From contig JAAAVE010001064.1 in assembly GCA_015679605.1 (NCBI GenBank), forward strand, positions 1-10,572: a stretch of DNA of 10,572 nucleotides. Reading direction: 5' to 3'. The stretch is from Podila epigama (taxonomy: Eukaryota; Mortierellomycota; Mortierellomycetes; Mortierellales; Mortierellaceae). The notes beneath the pieces are model-generated. The model was not told the origin of the DNA. It saw nothing but the letters and a program-made list of their open reading frames with translations, and searched no databases. Both the position numbers and the translations under genes were made by a program. How positions within the stretch are numbered: position 1 is the stretch's first letter; each line of letters opens with the position of its first letter. Positions 1-7,720 of the stretch are shown here, piece after piece.

Positions 1-49
1 TCAAGTTGCGGTCTCGAGAGAGGCGTGGGTTCAAATCCCACTTCTACCA
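1..49 (+). tRNA. tRNA-Leu (anticodon probably CAA), 3' part only
   Basis: This is the 3' half of a cytosolic tRNA gene cut by the window edge. The T arm is perfect: stem GTGGG (25-29), loop TTCAAAT (30-36), stem CCCAC (37-41). The internal B box GGTTCAAATCC (28-38) matches the Pol III consensus. It is followed by the acceptor 3' strand TTCTACC (42-48) and discriminator A (49), with no genomic CCA, as in eukaryotes. A long variable arm (about 11-24, CTC/GAG stem) makes it a type II tRNA, so Leu or Ser. Discriminator A favours Leu, because Ser normally has G. Reading T1 as U33 puts the anticodon CAA at 2-4. The 5' half, including the A box and acceptor 5' strand, is off the window, so identity is not certain. 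No intron is seen between positions 37 and 38, where fungal tRNA-Leu(CAA) genes often have one. Confidence 0.78.
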
Positions 50-53
50 TTTT
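50..53 (+). terminator. Pol III T-run terminator of the tRNA gene
   Basis: TTTT starts directly after the discriminator base. Four T residues on the non-template strand are the minimal RNA polymerase III stop in fungi, so the primary transcript would end here. Confidence 0.6.
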
Positions 54-197
54 GCCTTTGTTAGGCTCGTATTTTTGGGCATGTGACTTGGTGGCAAATC
101 TCTTTTTTTTTGCAAGTGGTCCAATGCCATGACCATTGACCCCCTCCCCCATGGTTCTTGTCATATTTATTATGATGTCAGGGGGGAAAAACACTCT

Positions 198-332
198 GGG
201 CCGTGTAGTAACTACGGCAAACCACAAACTGTAGAAAAGAACGTTGATTAAACCAGTGCCATTGAGGGTCCTTTGACAAGAATAAAAAAAATTTTGCGCT
301 GTGTAGTAGTTAACGCAAACCACAAACTGTAG
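198..332. repeat. Diverged 37-bp direct duplication (198-234 and 296-332)
   Basis: Two 37-base copies align without gaps at 31 of 37 positions. The right half, CAAACCACAAACTGTAG, is identical; the differences lie in the left half. Copy starts are 98 bases apart. Copy 1 holds short inverted arms GCCGT/ACGGC around GTAGTAACTAC, itself an 11-base near-palindrome; copy 2 keeps only GCG/CGC arms. Copy 2 is followed by C and a run of 20 A (334-353). Lying 150-280 bp downstream of a tRNA gene, they could be remnants of a mobile element or a regulatory repeat; neither is shown. Confidence 0.6.
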
Positions 333-986
333 CAAAAAAAAAAAAAAAAAAAAGGTATATTATCGCGTCAAAGTACAATGATTACTTTTATTTTGAGAAA
401 ATATTATAAAACAAAATGAAATAAGACTCTGGTACGTACTCACTCACAGTGAAGAAGAACATCATGATAGGCAATAGGCAGAAACAGATGTTGATAATCA
501 CAAATTATGAGAGCGAGAGTGTAGTAAAAAAAAAGGGGGAGGGAGGCCCAGAACAGCTAAACGACCGTTGAACTTTGGTTTAATTTTGAATAGTGTACAG
601 ACATTTTCTTTTATTTTTTTTTTATTTTTTTTGGGTTAGAGTTGGGGGAGGAGGGACAATAGAGTGAATAGCACTATTTTCTCATTCGCTTATGCCAAGG
701 TCCACCCCTGACAATAACCATGGGTTTGGTCAACAACAACAACAACAAATTGTCAAGAAAATACAAGGGTGGTGGGTCACGATACACACGGAGTAAACAG
801 AGGTCCACTTGGTTCATACTTTTTTTTTTTTTTTTTTTTGTGAAAATGGGTTCGAACGAAGATCTATTTCTTTTTTGGTGGGGGATAGGGGATGGGGGAT
901 AGGTAGTCTCCATGATACAGAGATGCATCTACGCACAGGCACAGAGTTGGTTAACAAGCACAGGGCATACATAATATTATTCGACG

Positions 987-1016
987 AACAACATCAACAT
1001 CAACAACATCAACATC

Positions 1017-1050
<34 letters not shown>
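987..1050 (+). repeat. CAA/CAT trinucleotide microsatellite
   Basis: CAA and CAT units resolve into about ten pure CAA units, followed by A9. It would read as Gln/His on the plus strand, but the surrounding frame has no other coding character, so I treat it as a non-coding microsatellite. Confidence 0.8.
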
Positions 1051-1051
<1 letters not shown>

Positions 1052-1703
1052 AAAAAAATGGGGAGGGGAGGAAAAAAGAATGAGAGAGAGCTACATGGCC
1101 AAAGTCCATGAAAAAAAATTAAAATTATAAAAAGCCCAGGGTCTAGACACATTCGTGGACAATGTTGACTTGAGGAAGAAGCAGAGGGAAAGAACAGAGA
1201 AAATAATTGAAGGCAAGGCATGTGGGCTACATTCTACTTTAACTCACATGCCACTACCCCGAGGGGACCTTTTTTTTGTTAATCAGAACATGTATTGCGT
1301 GAATTAAAGTACTAGCAACAAGGTATCCCTCACAGATATTGTAATATACAATGACAAAAGGAGGTACCGTTTTGGGAACTGCATGTGGGTTCTAATAGAG
1401 GTAGTACATGGACAATGGAATGCAATTTTAGGCCATTCACCTTTTGGGCGGCGAATGTATTTTAGGATACATATACAAGAATACCTCAAGATGTCACGAA
1501 GGAGCATCGTGTTGCGCATGCGATCATGACGCGATTTGTATTTGGAAGTATTTTTTTTATTACAGGAGATAGATGAACAGTCTCAATGGTACTACTCCCA
1601 TTAGGGACTTTGGACTTATGACAACGCATCGTTGTAGTAAGTATGAGGAGGATTGGGAAATGGGAAATGAGAAAAAGGAGCCAGCAGGAAATAGATTTCT
1701 TCG

Positions 1704-1741
1704 AGACCCAATTGTTGGGTCTTTTTTTTTTTTTTTTTTTT
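1704..1741 (+). repeat. 8-bp hairpin followed by T20
   Basis: AGACCCAA (1704-1711), loop TTG, TTGGGTCT (1715-1722), then an uninterrupted T run to 1741. The layout matches a bacterial intrinsic terminator, but this is a eukaryotic region with no gene upstream on this strand. A Pol III-type stop or a chance hairpin next to a homopolymer is more likely. The structure is certain; the function is not. Confidence 0.5.
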
Positions 1742-2221
1742 CATGTTTGCAATTCTGTGCTAGCCTCAAAGGTGCTTTTTGCAGTGCAGAGTTTCTACAA
1801 ATATTTACAGTAGTTGAGCAAAAAGGAATGATCGGAAAAGAACGAGAGAGAAGGTTCCTTTCTTCTTCTTCTATTTTGTCGTTATTCTTGATGTTGTCGA
1901 TGTTGTTGTTGATTTGTTTTCACTCTCTGTGACCCGTGGTCTAGAAGGAAGAAGTAGAAAATAGGTCATTCATCGAGATATCACGAATTGTTTTCTGCAA
2001 GGGTGAAGGTATGGAAAAAGCGAACGGAAGTAACAAAGTAAAAGTAAAGCAAACAGGGCAAACAGATTGGAAAAAAAAAAAAAATAAAAAGATAGAGAGC
2101 ACCGAAACTCAAAAATATGGTCCCCCAAGCGGCATACCGACATGTGGGCAATGGGGTTTTATGGGATCGATATTCTATTGAGTGCAATCCATGCTCAAGT
2201 TTATCATCATGACAAAAAAAA

Positions 2222-2271
2222 ACCACAAACAACACACACAAGCAACACAAACAACACAAAACACAAACTGA
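2222..2271. repeat. Degenerate CACAA / ACAAA repeat
   Basis: A run of ACAAC, ACACA and ACAAA units on the plus strand with almost no G or T. Similar pentamer tracts occur at 2985-3021 and 9253-9272, and in reverse orientation at 7470-7489. Confidence 0.6.
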
Positions 2272-2833
2272 AAAGACGATAATACAGTTGAGAGCATTCT
2301 GTTCTCAGTGTCATCGTGTCTTAAACTTGTAGACGAGTGCAGCAGCTTCTGCAAGAACAACAAAACAACAAACAAAAAACGTGGTTTGTTATCCTTTGTT
2401 CCATCCTCCAGGTTCTAGCCTTTTCTTTTCTTCATGTCGGTTGCGACTACAGGCACCTTTCACAGACTCAATTGGGTTCGGCTCGGAGGCATTTGCAATT
2501 TGTCCCTTCCTAACGGTGCTCCGACAAAGACCACAACTAACCTCATGCTAATTCAAGAAAAAAAAAAAAAAAAAGAAAAACGAGATTACATTCTTGGTCG
2601 CCCTGTTTTTAGTTCGGTTGAGGGGGTGAGCTACATTGTAAAGTGGTATGTCCAAGCAAGCTCTAGACTTTACGATCCTCGAATAGTGTTCTATTAGCAC
2701 TAATTCTTTGCTTGTTAGTGTCCCTCATCCGTACGTACATTTTTTTTGTTATGACGACCAGATCGCATGAGCCGCATGCCTAGCTCTAGGGCTTTTTTTT
2801 TTCTTAAAAAATAAATTCATGTCCTTGTGCATG

Positions 2834-2849
2834 CATGTTTGCAAACATG
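2834..2849. repeat. Perfect 16-bp palindrome
   Basis: CATGTTTGCAAACATG equals its own reverse complement. There is no loop, so it suits a dimeric protein site better than a hairpin RNA. It lies in non-coding sequence, and no partner gene is evident. Confidence 0.6.
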
Positions 2850-2984
2850 TTCAAGTATCAGAAATAAAATAAAATAAAAAAACGGCCCCCAACGTTGTTA
2901 CTCAGCAAATTGTGTTGCTACTTTTGAGGGCCACAAGCAAAAAGTGGATGTAGAATTGTCCATCCTATTCACATTCTATGACGG

Positions 2985-3021
2985 ACAACACAACACACAA
3001 GACACAACACACAAACACACA
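2985..3021. repeat. CACAA-type repeat
   Basis: A plus-strand tract made almost only of A and C (ACAACACAAC, ACACAAG, ACACAAAC units), like those at 2222-2271 and 9253-9272. Confidence 0.6.
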
Positions 3022-3432
3022 CCTTAGAAAAAAAAAAAAAGAATGAAACTGTCCTCTTTGTGTGCGCTTTATTGGTAACACCCACACACATCAATAAAAA
3101 CAAACACCCATCGCCACAACCACCATTGACCATGTTAACACAAACAAGCAATCATAATAACTCTACATGCAATGAGAAAAACAATAAAAATGAAAATAAA
3201 AAATGGGGTCATCCCTTGCATGGTTACAGTCAACAAGCCGTATCGCAATGGTATTTTTTTTTCTTGTTTTTTGTTTACATGGATGTGATGTGATGCGATG
3301 CGATGGGATGGATTGGATGGGATGGATATGAAAATAGGTACATGGGTTGGGGTACAACCTTGTGTAATGTAGTTCCTACTTTCAGTCTTTTGGTCCCTCC
3401 CTCCCCCCTCCCCCCTGTTGATGCAACTTTTT

Positions 3433-3480
3433 CCATGTGGCCCATGGCCCATGGCTCACGCCTCGGCTCTCGGGGCGGGC
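3433..3480. other. GC-rich patch with a 7-bp hairpin
   Basis: An abrupt GC-rich island in AT-rich surroundings. It has overlapping CCCATGGC units (about 3440-3455) and a hairpin at 3459-3477: CGCCTCG, loop GCTCT, CGGGGCG, with one T-G wobble. It lies about 170-220 bp beyond the stop codon of the zinc-finger gene, so it could fall near the 3' end of that transcript. No RNA family is recognised. Confidence 0.45.
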
Positions 3481-3651
3481 GAAATAACTCAATTGATTGA
3501 AAAAGGTTGTTGTAGTCAGCACCAAAAAAAAAAAAAGATGAATCGGGTCAAATGGTTTAAAAATGATACAATACAACAATACAATAGCAAGAGGACAAAA
3601 TAACAATACACTAAAATACTACTACAATAATAATAATAAAAATAAAAAAAC

Positions 3652-6600
3652 TTATGCCTTCTTGGTAATGTAATGGGTGAGTGCGTGGGCGAGGATGCCG
3701 TCCTTGGTGGTATAGACTTTGGAACAACCTTCTTCAAAGCATGGGTAGGGTGGTACTGCCTTGAGAGTGTTGTGCATCCAGATATGTTCTTCCAGCGCAA
3801 TTGAATCTGGCAACAGACAGGTGCATCCTTCCATCGGGCATTGTTTCTATTAGCAGAATGTAATTCGAGGGGATGGGACGGGATGGGAAGGATACTGTGT
3901 TAGTTTCTAATCTAGCCATTCATTTGAATACATGTATGGTCATCCACTTGAATACATAGTTGGTCATTCATCTGAAAAACCAAACACGCATGATGTGTTT
4001 ACCTTTTGAAAGAGACATTTGTGGCGATAAGCGGTGCGTTGGCATTCAAATTGCTGGTCGCATTGCTTGTAGGGACAGGAGAAGCGAAAGGTTTTGAGGT
4101 CAATGTCCTTGTGGATGCGGGTCTGGTGATCCGAGAGCTGTTTGCTGCCCGAATAAACTTTGGCACAACCCGGGATGAGGCACATCCATTCAAAGCCGAG
4201 GGATTGTTCTTCGTGGAGCTGTTTGTGGCGTTGGAGGGTGAGGGGGTTGGCGAGGACGGCATTGCAGCCGGCAAAGTCGCATCGAAAGTCGCGGCCGATG
4301 ACGCCCTTTTCGTGGTCGAGGACATGGCGACGGACATAGTCTGTGCTGCCAAAGGTGGCATCACAGCCTTCGATGGGACAGCGAATGCGGGAGCCAGACT
4401 TGACTTGCTTACAGCGCAATTCGTGTGCACGGAGACAACGGTTTGTGCCAAAGACCTTGCGACAACCAGGGACGGGACATTGGAGCTGGATGCCGGCGTC
4501 GCGCTCTTCGTGAATCTGGAGGTGATCTTTGAGGGATTTTGGAGTGGAGAGGGTTTTTGTGCAGTTTGGCCAGGTGCAAGGGTAAGTGACGCCGACGAGG
4601 CCGCGGGCGTGTTTGAGACGATGACGAGAGAGGTTTTCAGAGGAGCCGTAGGAGTAAGAGCAACCGGGTTCAGGACAGTGGTGACGGATGCCTTCCTTTT
4701 TCTGTCGACAGAGACGGACATGGGCGGCGAGACTCTGTTTTGTGCGGAGGGTGACTTTGCAGCCTTCGACGGTGCACTTGAAACGTTCGGATTCATCCAT
4801 GTCGCGATGATCACGGATGTGACGACGGAGGCCTTGGTGCGTTGAGTAGGACTTTGTACAATCGCCAATCTCGCAGCGGTAGATTGTTTCTGTGGAGGGA
4901 GGTTTGTTGGCAGAGAAACTAAGAAAAGGACGGTAGGGAATTTTTGGCGTGATGGCAGCGGTGATGGTTTTGGAGGGTGTGGAGGAATATGATGATGTTG
5001 ATGAGGAGGAAGATGATGGAGTAGCCGAGATGGATCGGTGAGTGTCTGTTGGCTGTGAAGGAGAAGGGGATGGAGAATGGGATGGAGAAGGGATACCATG
5101 AGGGACGATATCCTTGTCTATGACCATGTTCTGAACATTGTCGTTGATGATGTCGTTGTCGTTGTTGTTTTCGATGCCGTTGCCGTTAATTTCTTTTTGT
5201 TGTTCGTACTGTTGCTGTTGCAGCTGCTCATGCAATGGCTGCTGATGATGACTATGGATATGGGATGGATGTGCCTGGGCTTGTTCAGGTTCTACTTTAA
5301 TATTTTCCGTGTCGTGATCCATGGGTCCAGACTCTTGGAATTGCATGATAGGAGGAAGAGGAGGAAGAGGAGGAAGAGGAGATGTACGCTCGGATGCATT
5401 GTTGGAGGAGGGCACGGTAACGGCTGTTGATGTGGTGGAGGGAGTGAGGGGAGAAGGACGGGAAGAAGGGGATGCAGGCGATGTTGCAGGTGGTGGTTGT
5501 GGGGAGAAGCGGGATATAGATGATGATGACGACGACGATGAGGAAGACGACGACAAAGACGATGTCAAAGTTGAAGTGGAGAGCGAGGCCGAGGCCGAGA
5601 CCGAAATGGGCGATGGCATGAGTGAGTGCAGATCGATATCGATTGATTCCTGCTTGACTTTAACATTTTCGTACAGGTGTGCTTGATCGATTGCGTTGCC
5701 TCTGTTGCCTCGGTAATAAGATTGTTGTTGTTGTTGATGCTGTTGATGTTTATGTTGCTGTTGATGTTGTTGATGTTGCTGTTGATGATGTTGTTGATGT
5801 TGTTGTTGTTTATGTTGTTGTTGTTTATGTTGATGGTAATGTTGTGGATAATGTTGCTGCTGCTGTGCCTGTGCCTGTGCCTGTTCCTGTTCCTGTTCCT
5901 GCTCTTGGCGCTGTAGTCGCTGTAGTCGCTGTAGTCGCTGTTGAGGCTGAAGATGAGGACGAGGATATCGACTCGAATGATGTTGTTGTTCTAGGGTATG
6001 CCTCTCATGATAGCCATAACCATGACCATAAGCACGGTCCTGGTCGTGGTGATGGCGTGGGTGGGGAAGAGAAAAGGTGTCGGGAGATGGGCGGTGTGGA
6101 TGGCGTGAATGGTGCATGGGTTGATGGTATTGGTGTTGGTCTTGGTAGTTGGAAGGAGGGGATGTTGAGGGACGATGGCTGGTGGTGTTGTTGTTACTGT
6201 GGTTGGGGTAATGATGATGACTGTTGAGCAAACTGCTGTGTTGCTGCTGTTGGAGATGGCCATAGTCCCTGTGGGATGAGGGCGAGGGAGAAGGCGAACG
6301 AGGACGAGGATGAGGACGAGGGTGTGGGAGTGGGAGTGAGAGTGAGAGTGAAGGAGGAGAAGGAGGAGAAGGAGGAGAAGGAGGAGGGTGTGAATGTGGA
6401 TGTGAAGGTGGATGTGGATGTGGATATGAATATGAAGAAGAATGGATGGATCGATCATGATACGACGAGGACGACGACGAGTGTTTGTCCCGCAGGTCGA
6501 CAGGGTGATCCAAGTGGTGTTGGTGTTGGCGTTGGTGTTGGTGCTGTTGATGCTGTGGATGTGAATGATGATGATGATGATGACTAGTAGAAGTAGAAGT

Positions 6601-6777
6601 AGAAGTGGAAGTGGAAGGAGGAGGATAGGGCGAATGACGACGAGTGGCAGAATAGGACATGGTAGTTTGGTGAGAGTGAGAATAAGAGTGGTGGTCGTGG
6701 GGATGCTCGGGTTTCCGATGTAGAGTGGTCCTGGAGGAGGAGGTGTGATAGAAGGTGGAGTGATGGAGGGGCTCCAT
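3652..6777 (-). CDS. Multi-C2H2 zinc-finger protein, Gln/His/Ser-rich, 989 aa, two exons
   Basis: Exon 1 is 6777-4003 (925 codons) and exon 2 is 3846-3652 (64 codons plus TAA), joined in phase 0. The start ATG at 6777 has G at -3 and G at +4. Residues 1-630 are low complexity: Ser-Thr repeats and a His run near 60-90, Pro/Ser/His tracts, Gln-Arg-Leu then Gln-Glu and Gln-Ala dipeptides near 278-305, a Gln/His tract at about 306-352, and a Ser run near 409-420. Two SUMO-type motifs, VKQE (K375) and IKVE (K494), are visible. Eleven fingers run from C635 to H983. All have C-x4-C-x12-H; eight end H-x3-H or H-x4-H, fingers 2 and 5 end H-x3-C, and finger 9 lacks a normal fourth ligand. Most linkers are exactly 10 residues, not TGEKP type. 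Role inferred: nuclear DNA- or RNA-binding regulator with a disordered region of activation-domain type. It resembles TFIIIA only in the C-x4-C spacing, and I do not call it an orthologue. Confidence 0.88.
3847..4002 (-). other. Spliceosomal intron (156 nt) of the zinc-finger gene
   Basis: On the minus strand the donor is CAAAAG then GTAAAC (4002 downward), the branch site is ACTAAC (branch A about 3900), and the acceptor is CTAATAG ending at 3847. Splicing joins K925 to K926 in phase 0 and gives a complete C-x4-C-x12-H-x3-H finger beginning QCPMEGC, followed by another finger. The other AG sites tried give a stop or a 31-nt intron. Reading through hits TGA at 3966-3964, so a retained intron would end the protein 12 residues after K925. 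The branch-to-acceptor distance, about 53 nt, is long but tolerable. Confidence 0.88.
3917..3974. repeat. 24-bp tandem repeat inside the intron
   Basis: Units at 3917-3940 and 3941-3964 share 19 of 24 bases, and a partial third unit starts at 3965. Each carries a TGAATACAT core. The repeat occupies the donor-proximal half of the intron, before the branch site. Confidence 0.65.
5862..5943 (-). repeat. Coding microsatellites: Gln-Arg-Leu, Gln-Glu and Gln-Ala repeats
   Basis: Within exon 1, three tandem 9-bp units (plus strand CGCTGTAGT) encode Gln-Arg-Leu. Next come three 6-bp units TTCCTG (Gln-Glu) and three 6-bp units TGCCTG (Gln-Ala), leading into the CAA/CAG tract for the Gln/His region at 5722-5862. 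All unit lengths are multiples of three, so changes in copy number keep the frame. Confidence 0.8.
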
Positions 6778-7128
6778 TGCGTGTATGTGTGTGTGAGAGA
6801 GAGTTGAATGAATGGGAATGAATGAATGGTATGGGATGAATGGGATGGATGGTATGGATGGTATGGGATGGTGATGAATGGGATGAATGACTATGGAGTG
6901 GAGAGTGAAGAGTGAAGAGTGGAGAAAGAAAGAAAGAAAGAAAGAAGAAAAAGAAAAAAAGAAAAAAGAACAAGAAGAAAGAAAAAATAAGAGCAAGAAT
7001 GAAATGAAGCAGACAAAGCAAACAGCGTGGACTACAAACATACACATGGATATGGGTGGATGGGTGGATGGATTGGATGGATTGGATGGATGAGATATGA
7101 TAAAAACAAATGATATGGGACAGAACAC
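6778..7128 (-). promoter_or_regulatory. CT-rich 5' leader of the zinc-finger gene
   Basis: On the coding strand this stretch is strongly pyrimidine-rich. The plus strand is almost pure purine from about 6887 to 6998, including a GAAA run. ATGGGATGG-like and GGATGGATT-like repeats flank it (6803-6890 and 7047-7092). Pyrimidine-rich leaders are common upstream of fungal start codons. The frame of the gene stays open through the whole leader, and two in-frame upstream ATG codons (7047 and 7041) have poor context (T at -3). They would add 90 or 88 mostly Phe/Ser/His/Pro residues. I prefer 6777 because of its better context and because the extension reads as translated CT repeats. Confidence 0.55.
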
Positions 7129-7175
7129 TCTTCACTCTTTGTGTTCTTGTGTTCAACCAACCCTATCATTCTTTT

Positions 7176-7224
7176 GTCAATGGTCAATGGGTCAATGGGT
7201 CAATGGGTCAATGGGTCAATGGGT
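7176..7224. repeat. 8-bp tandem repeat (GTCAATGG), six copies
   Basis: GTCAAT recurs at 7176, 7183, 7191, 7199, 7207 and 7215. The first spacing is 7 and the rest are 8 bases. A related unit follows at 7256-7264 with CCAAT. It lies about 400-450 bp upstream of the zinc-finger ATG, so it may be a promoter element array for that gene. The repeat is certain, the role inferred. Confidence 0.75.
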
Positions 7225-7341
7225 ATTTGAATGGGTCCATGGATGGTTGGATGGGCCAATGGGTCGTCGTCGATGGTGTGATTGTCCCATTGTGCATGGT
7301 CAGGTACAGTTAGTTCATGTAGAGTAAGTTCGTAGTGCTAA

Positions 7342-7377
7342 TCCAGTCCAGTCCAGTCCATCTGTCCAGTCCATCTG
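7342..7377. repeat. CCAGT repeats with a perfect 13-bp tandem duplication
   Basis: Pentamer CCAGT units lead into two perfect copies of GTCCAGTCCATCT (7351-7363 and 7364-7376). The tract is non-coding. Confidence 0.7.
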
Positions 7378-7720
7378 TCGACACAAAAACACAGCAGAAC
7401 AAAGTTGTAAAGAACTTTAAGAAAAGAAAAAGAAAAGAAGCCCCAATTGATTTGATGGACGAATGGATTTGTGTTGTGTTGTGTTGTGTTATCGAATCGA
7501 ACAATGTTTAAATGTTCATTTTTTTCACCTGTTGGATGGTGAACACAACACACAACACTCACCTTTCACATTCACATTCACACTCTCTCTCACACACTCA
7601 ACTCTCACACACACTCACTCACACTCAAGAATAGATTGCCACGCTGCTCAAAACAGAGAACCATCGGTACACACACACACACATGCAATAACATAAAATA
7701 TTATAAAATAAAATAAAAAA

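Larger units (their letters stand above)
54..3651. other. Long intergenic region without a supportable gene
   Basis: About 3.6 kb between the tRNA gene and the zinc-finger gene. It is AT-rich and punctuated by A or T runs of 10-20 bases (for example 334-353, 822-839, 1722-1741, 2562-2577, 3524-3535). The open frames here are short, encode runs of Lys, Phe or Gln made by the homopolymers, and show no recognisable domain. I looked for a spliced gene: an acceptor-like TTACAG (to 1565) and a good donor GTAAGT (1637-1642) flank a 71-base segment, but that segment has stops in all three plus frames. The 3' UTR of the downstream minus-strand gene probably occupies the last one or two hundred bases. 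Individual repeats are listed separately. Confidence 0.6.

Noticed and set aside
809-1111. 100-codon frame with a Gln run
   Set aside because: The Gln/His run is the CAA/CAT microsatellite and the rest is homopolymer-derived; there is no supporting coding signal.
1566-1636. Possible internal exon between TTACAG and GTAAGT
   Set aside because: Stop codons occur in all three plus-strand frames within the 71 bases, so it cannot be an internal coding exon.
1573-1932. 119-codon plus-strand open frame
   Set aside because: It depends on the T20 run giving Phe residues, has no domain, and contains strong splice-donor-like sequence by chance.
2434-2697. 87-codon plus-strand frame starting MSVATTG
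   Set aside because: No recognisable domain, and it is interrupted by a Lys run from an A16 homopolymer; chance openness is more likely.
3652-3834. A separate small 60-aa zinc-finger gene
   Set aside because: The first finger loses its first cysteine if translation starts at the internal Met. Splicing to 4003 restores it in phase and links it to the main gene.
4006-4845. 279-codon plus-strand open frame opposite the zinc-finger exon
   Set aside because: It lies exactly antisense to the finger array; its openness follows from codon bias on the real strand. It shows no domain of its own.
3999-5099. 366-codon minus-strand frame overlapping the zinc-finger gene
   Set aside because: It is a frame-shifted reading of the same finger-coding DNA. 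It gives Ala/Ser/Pro/Thr-rich sequence without motifs, while the other frame has eleven zinc fingers.
7110-7313. Plus-strand frames reading GQWVNGSM repeats
   Set aside because: They only translate the GTCAATGG array in the upstream region of the zinc-finger gene.
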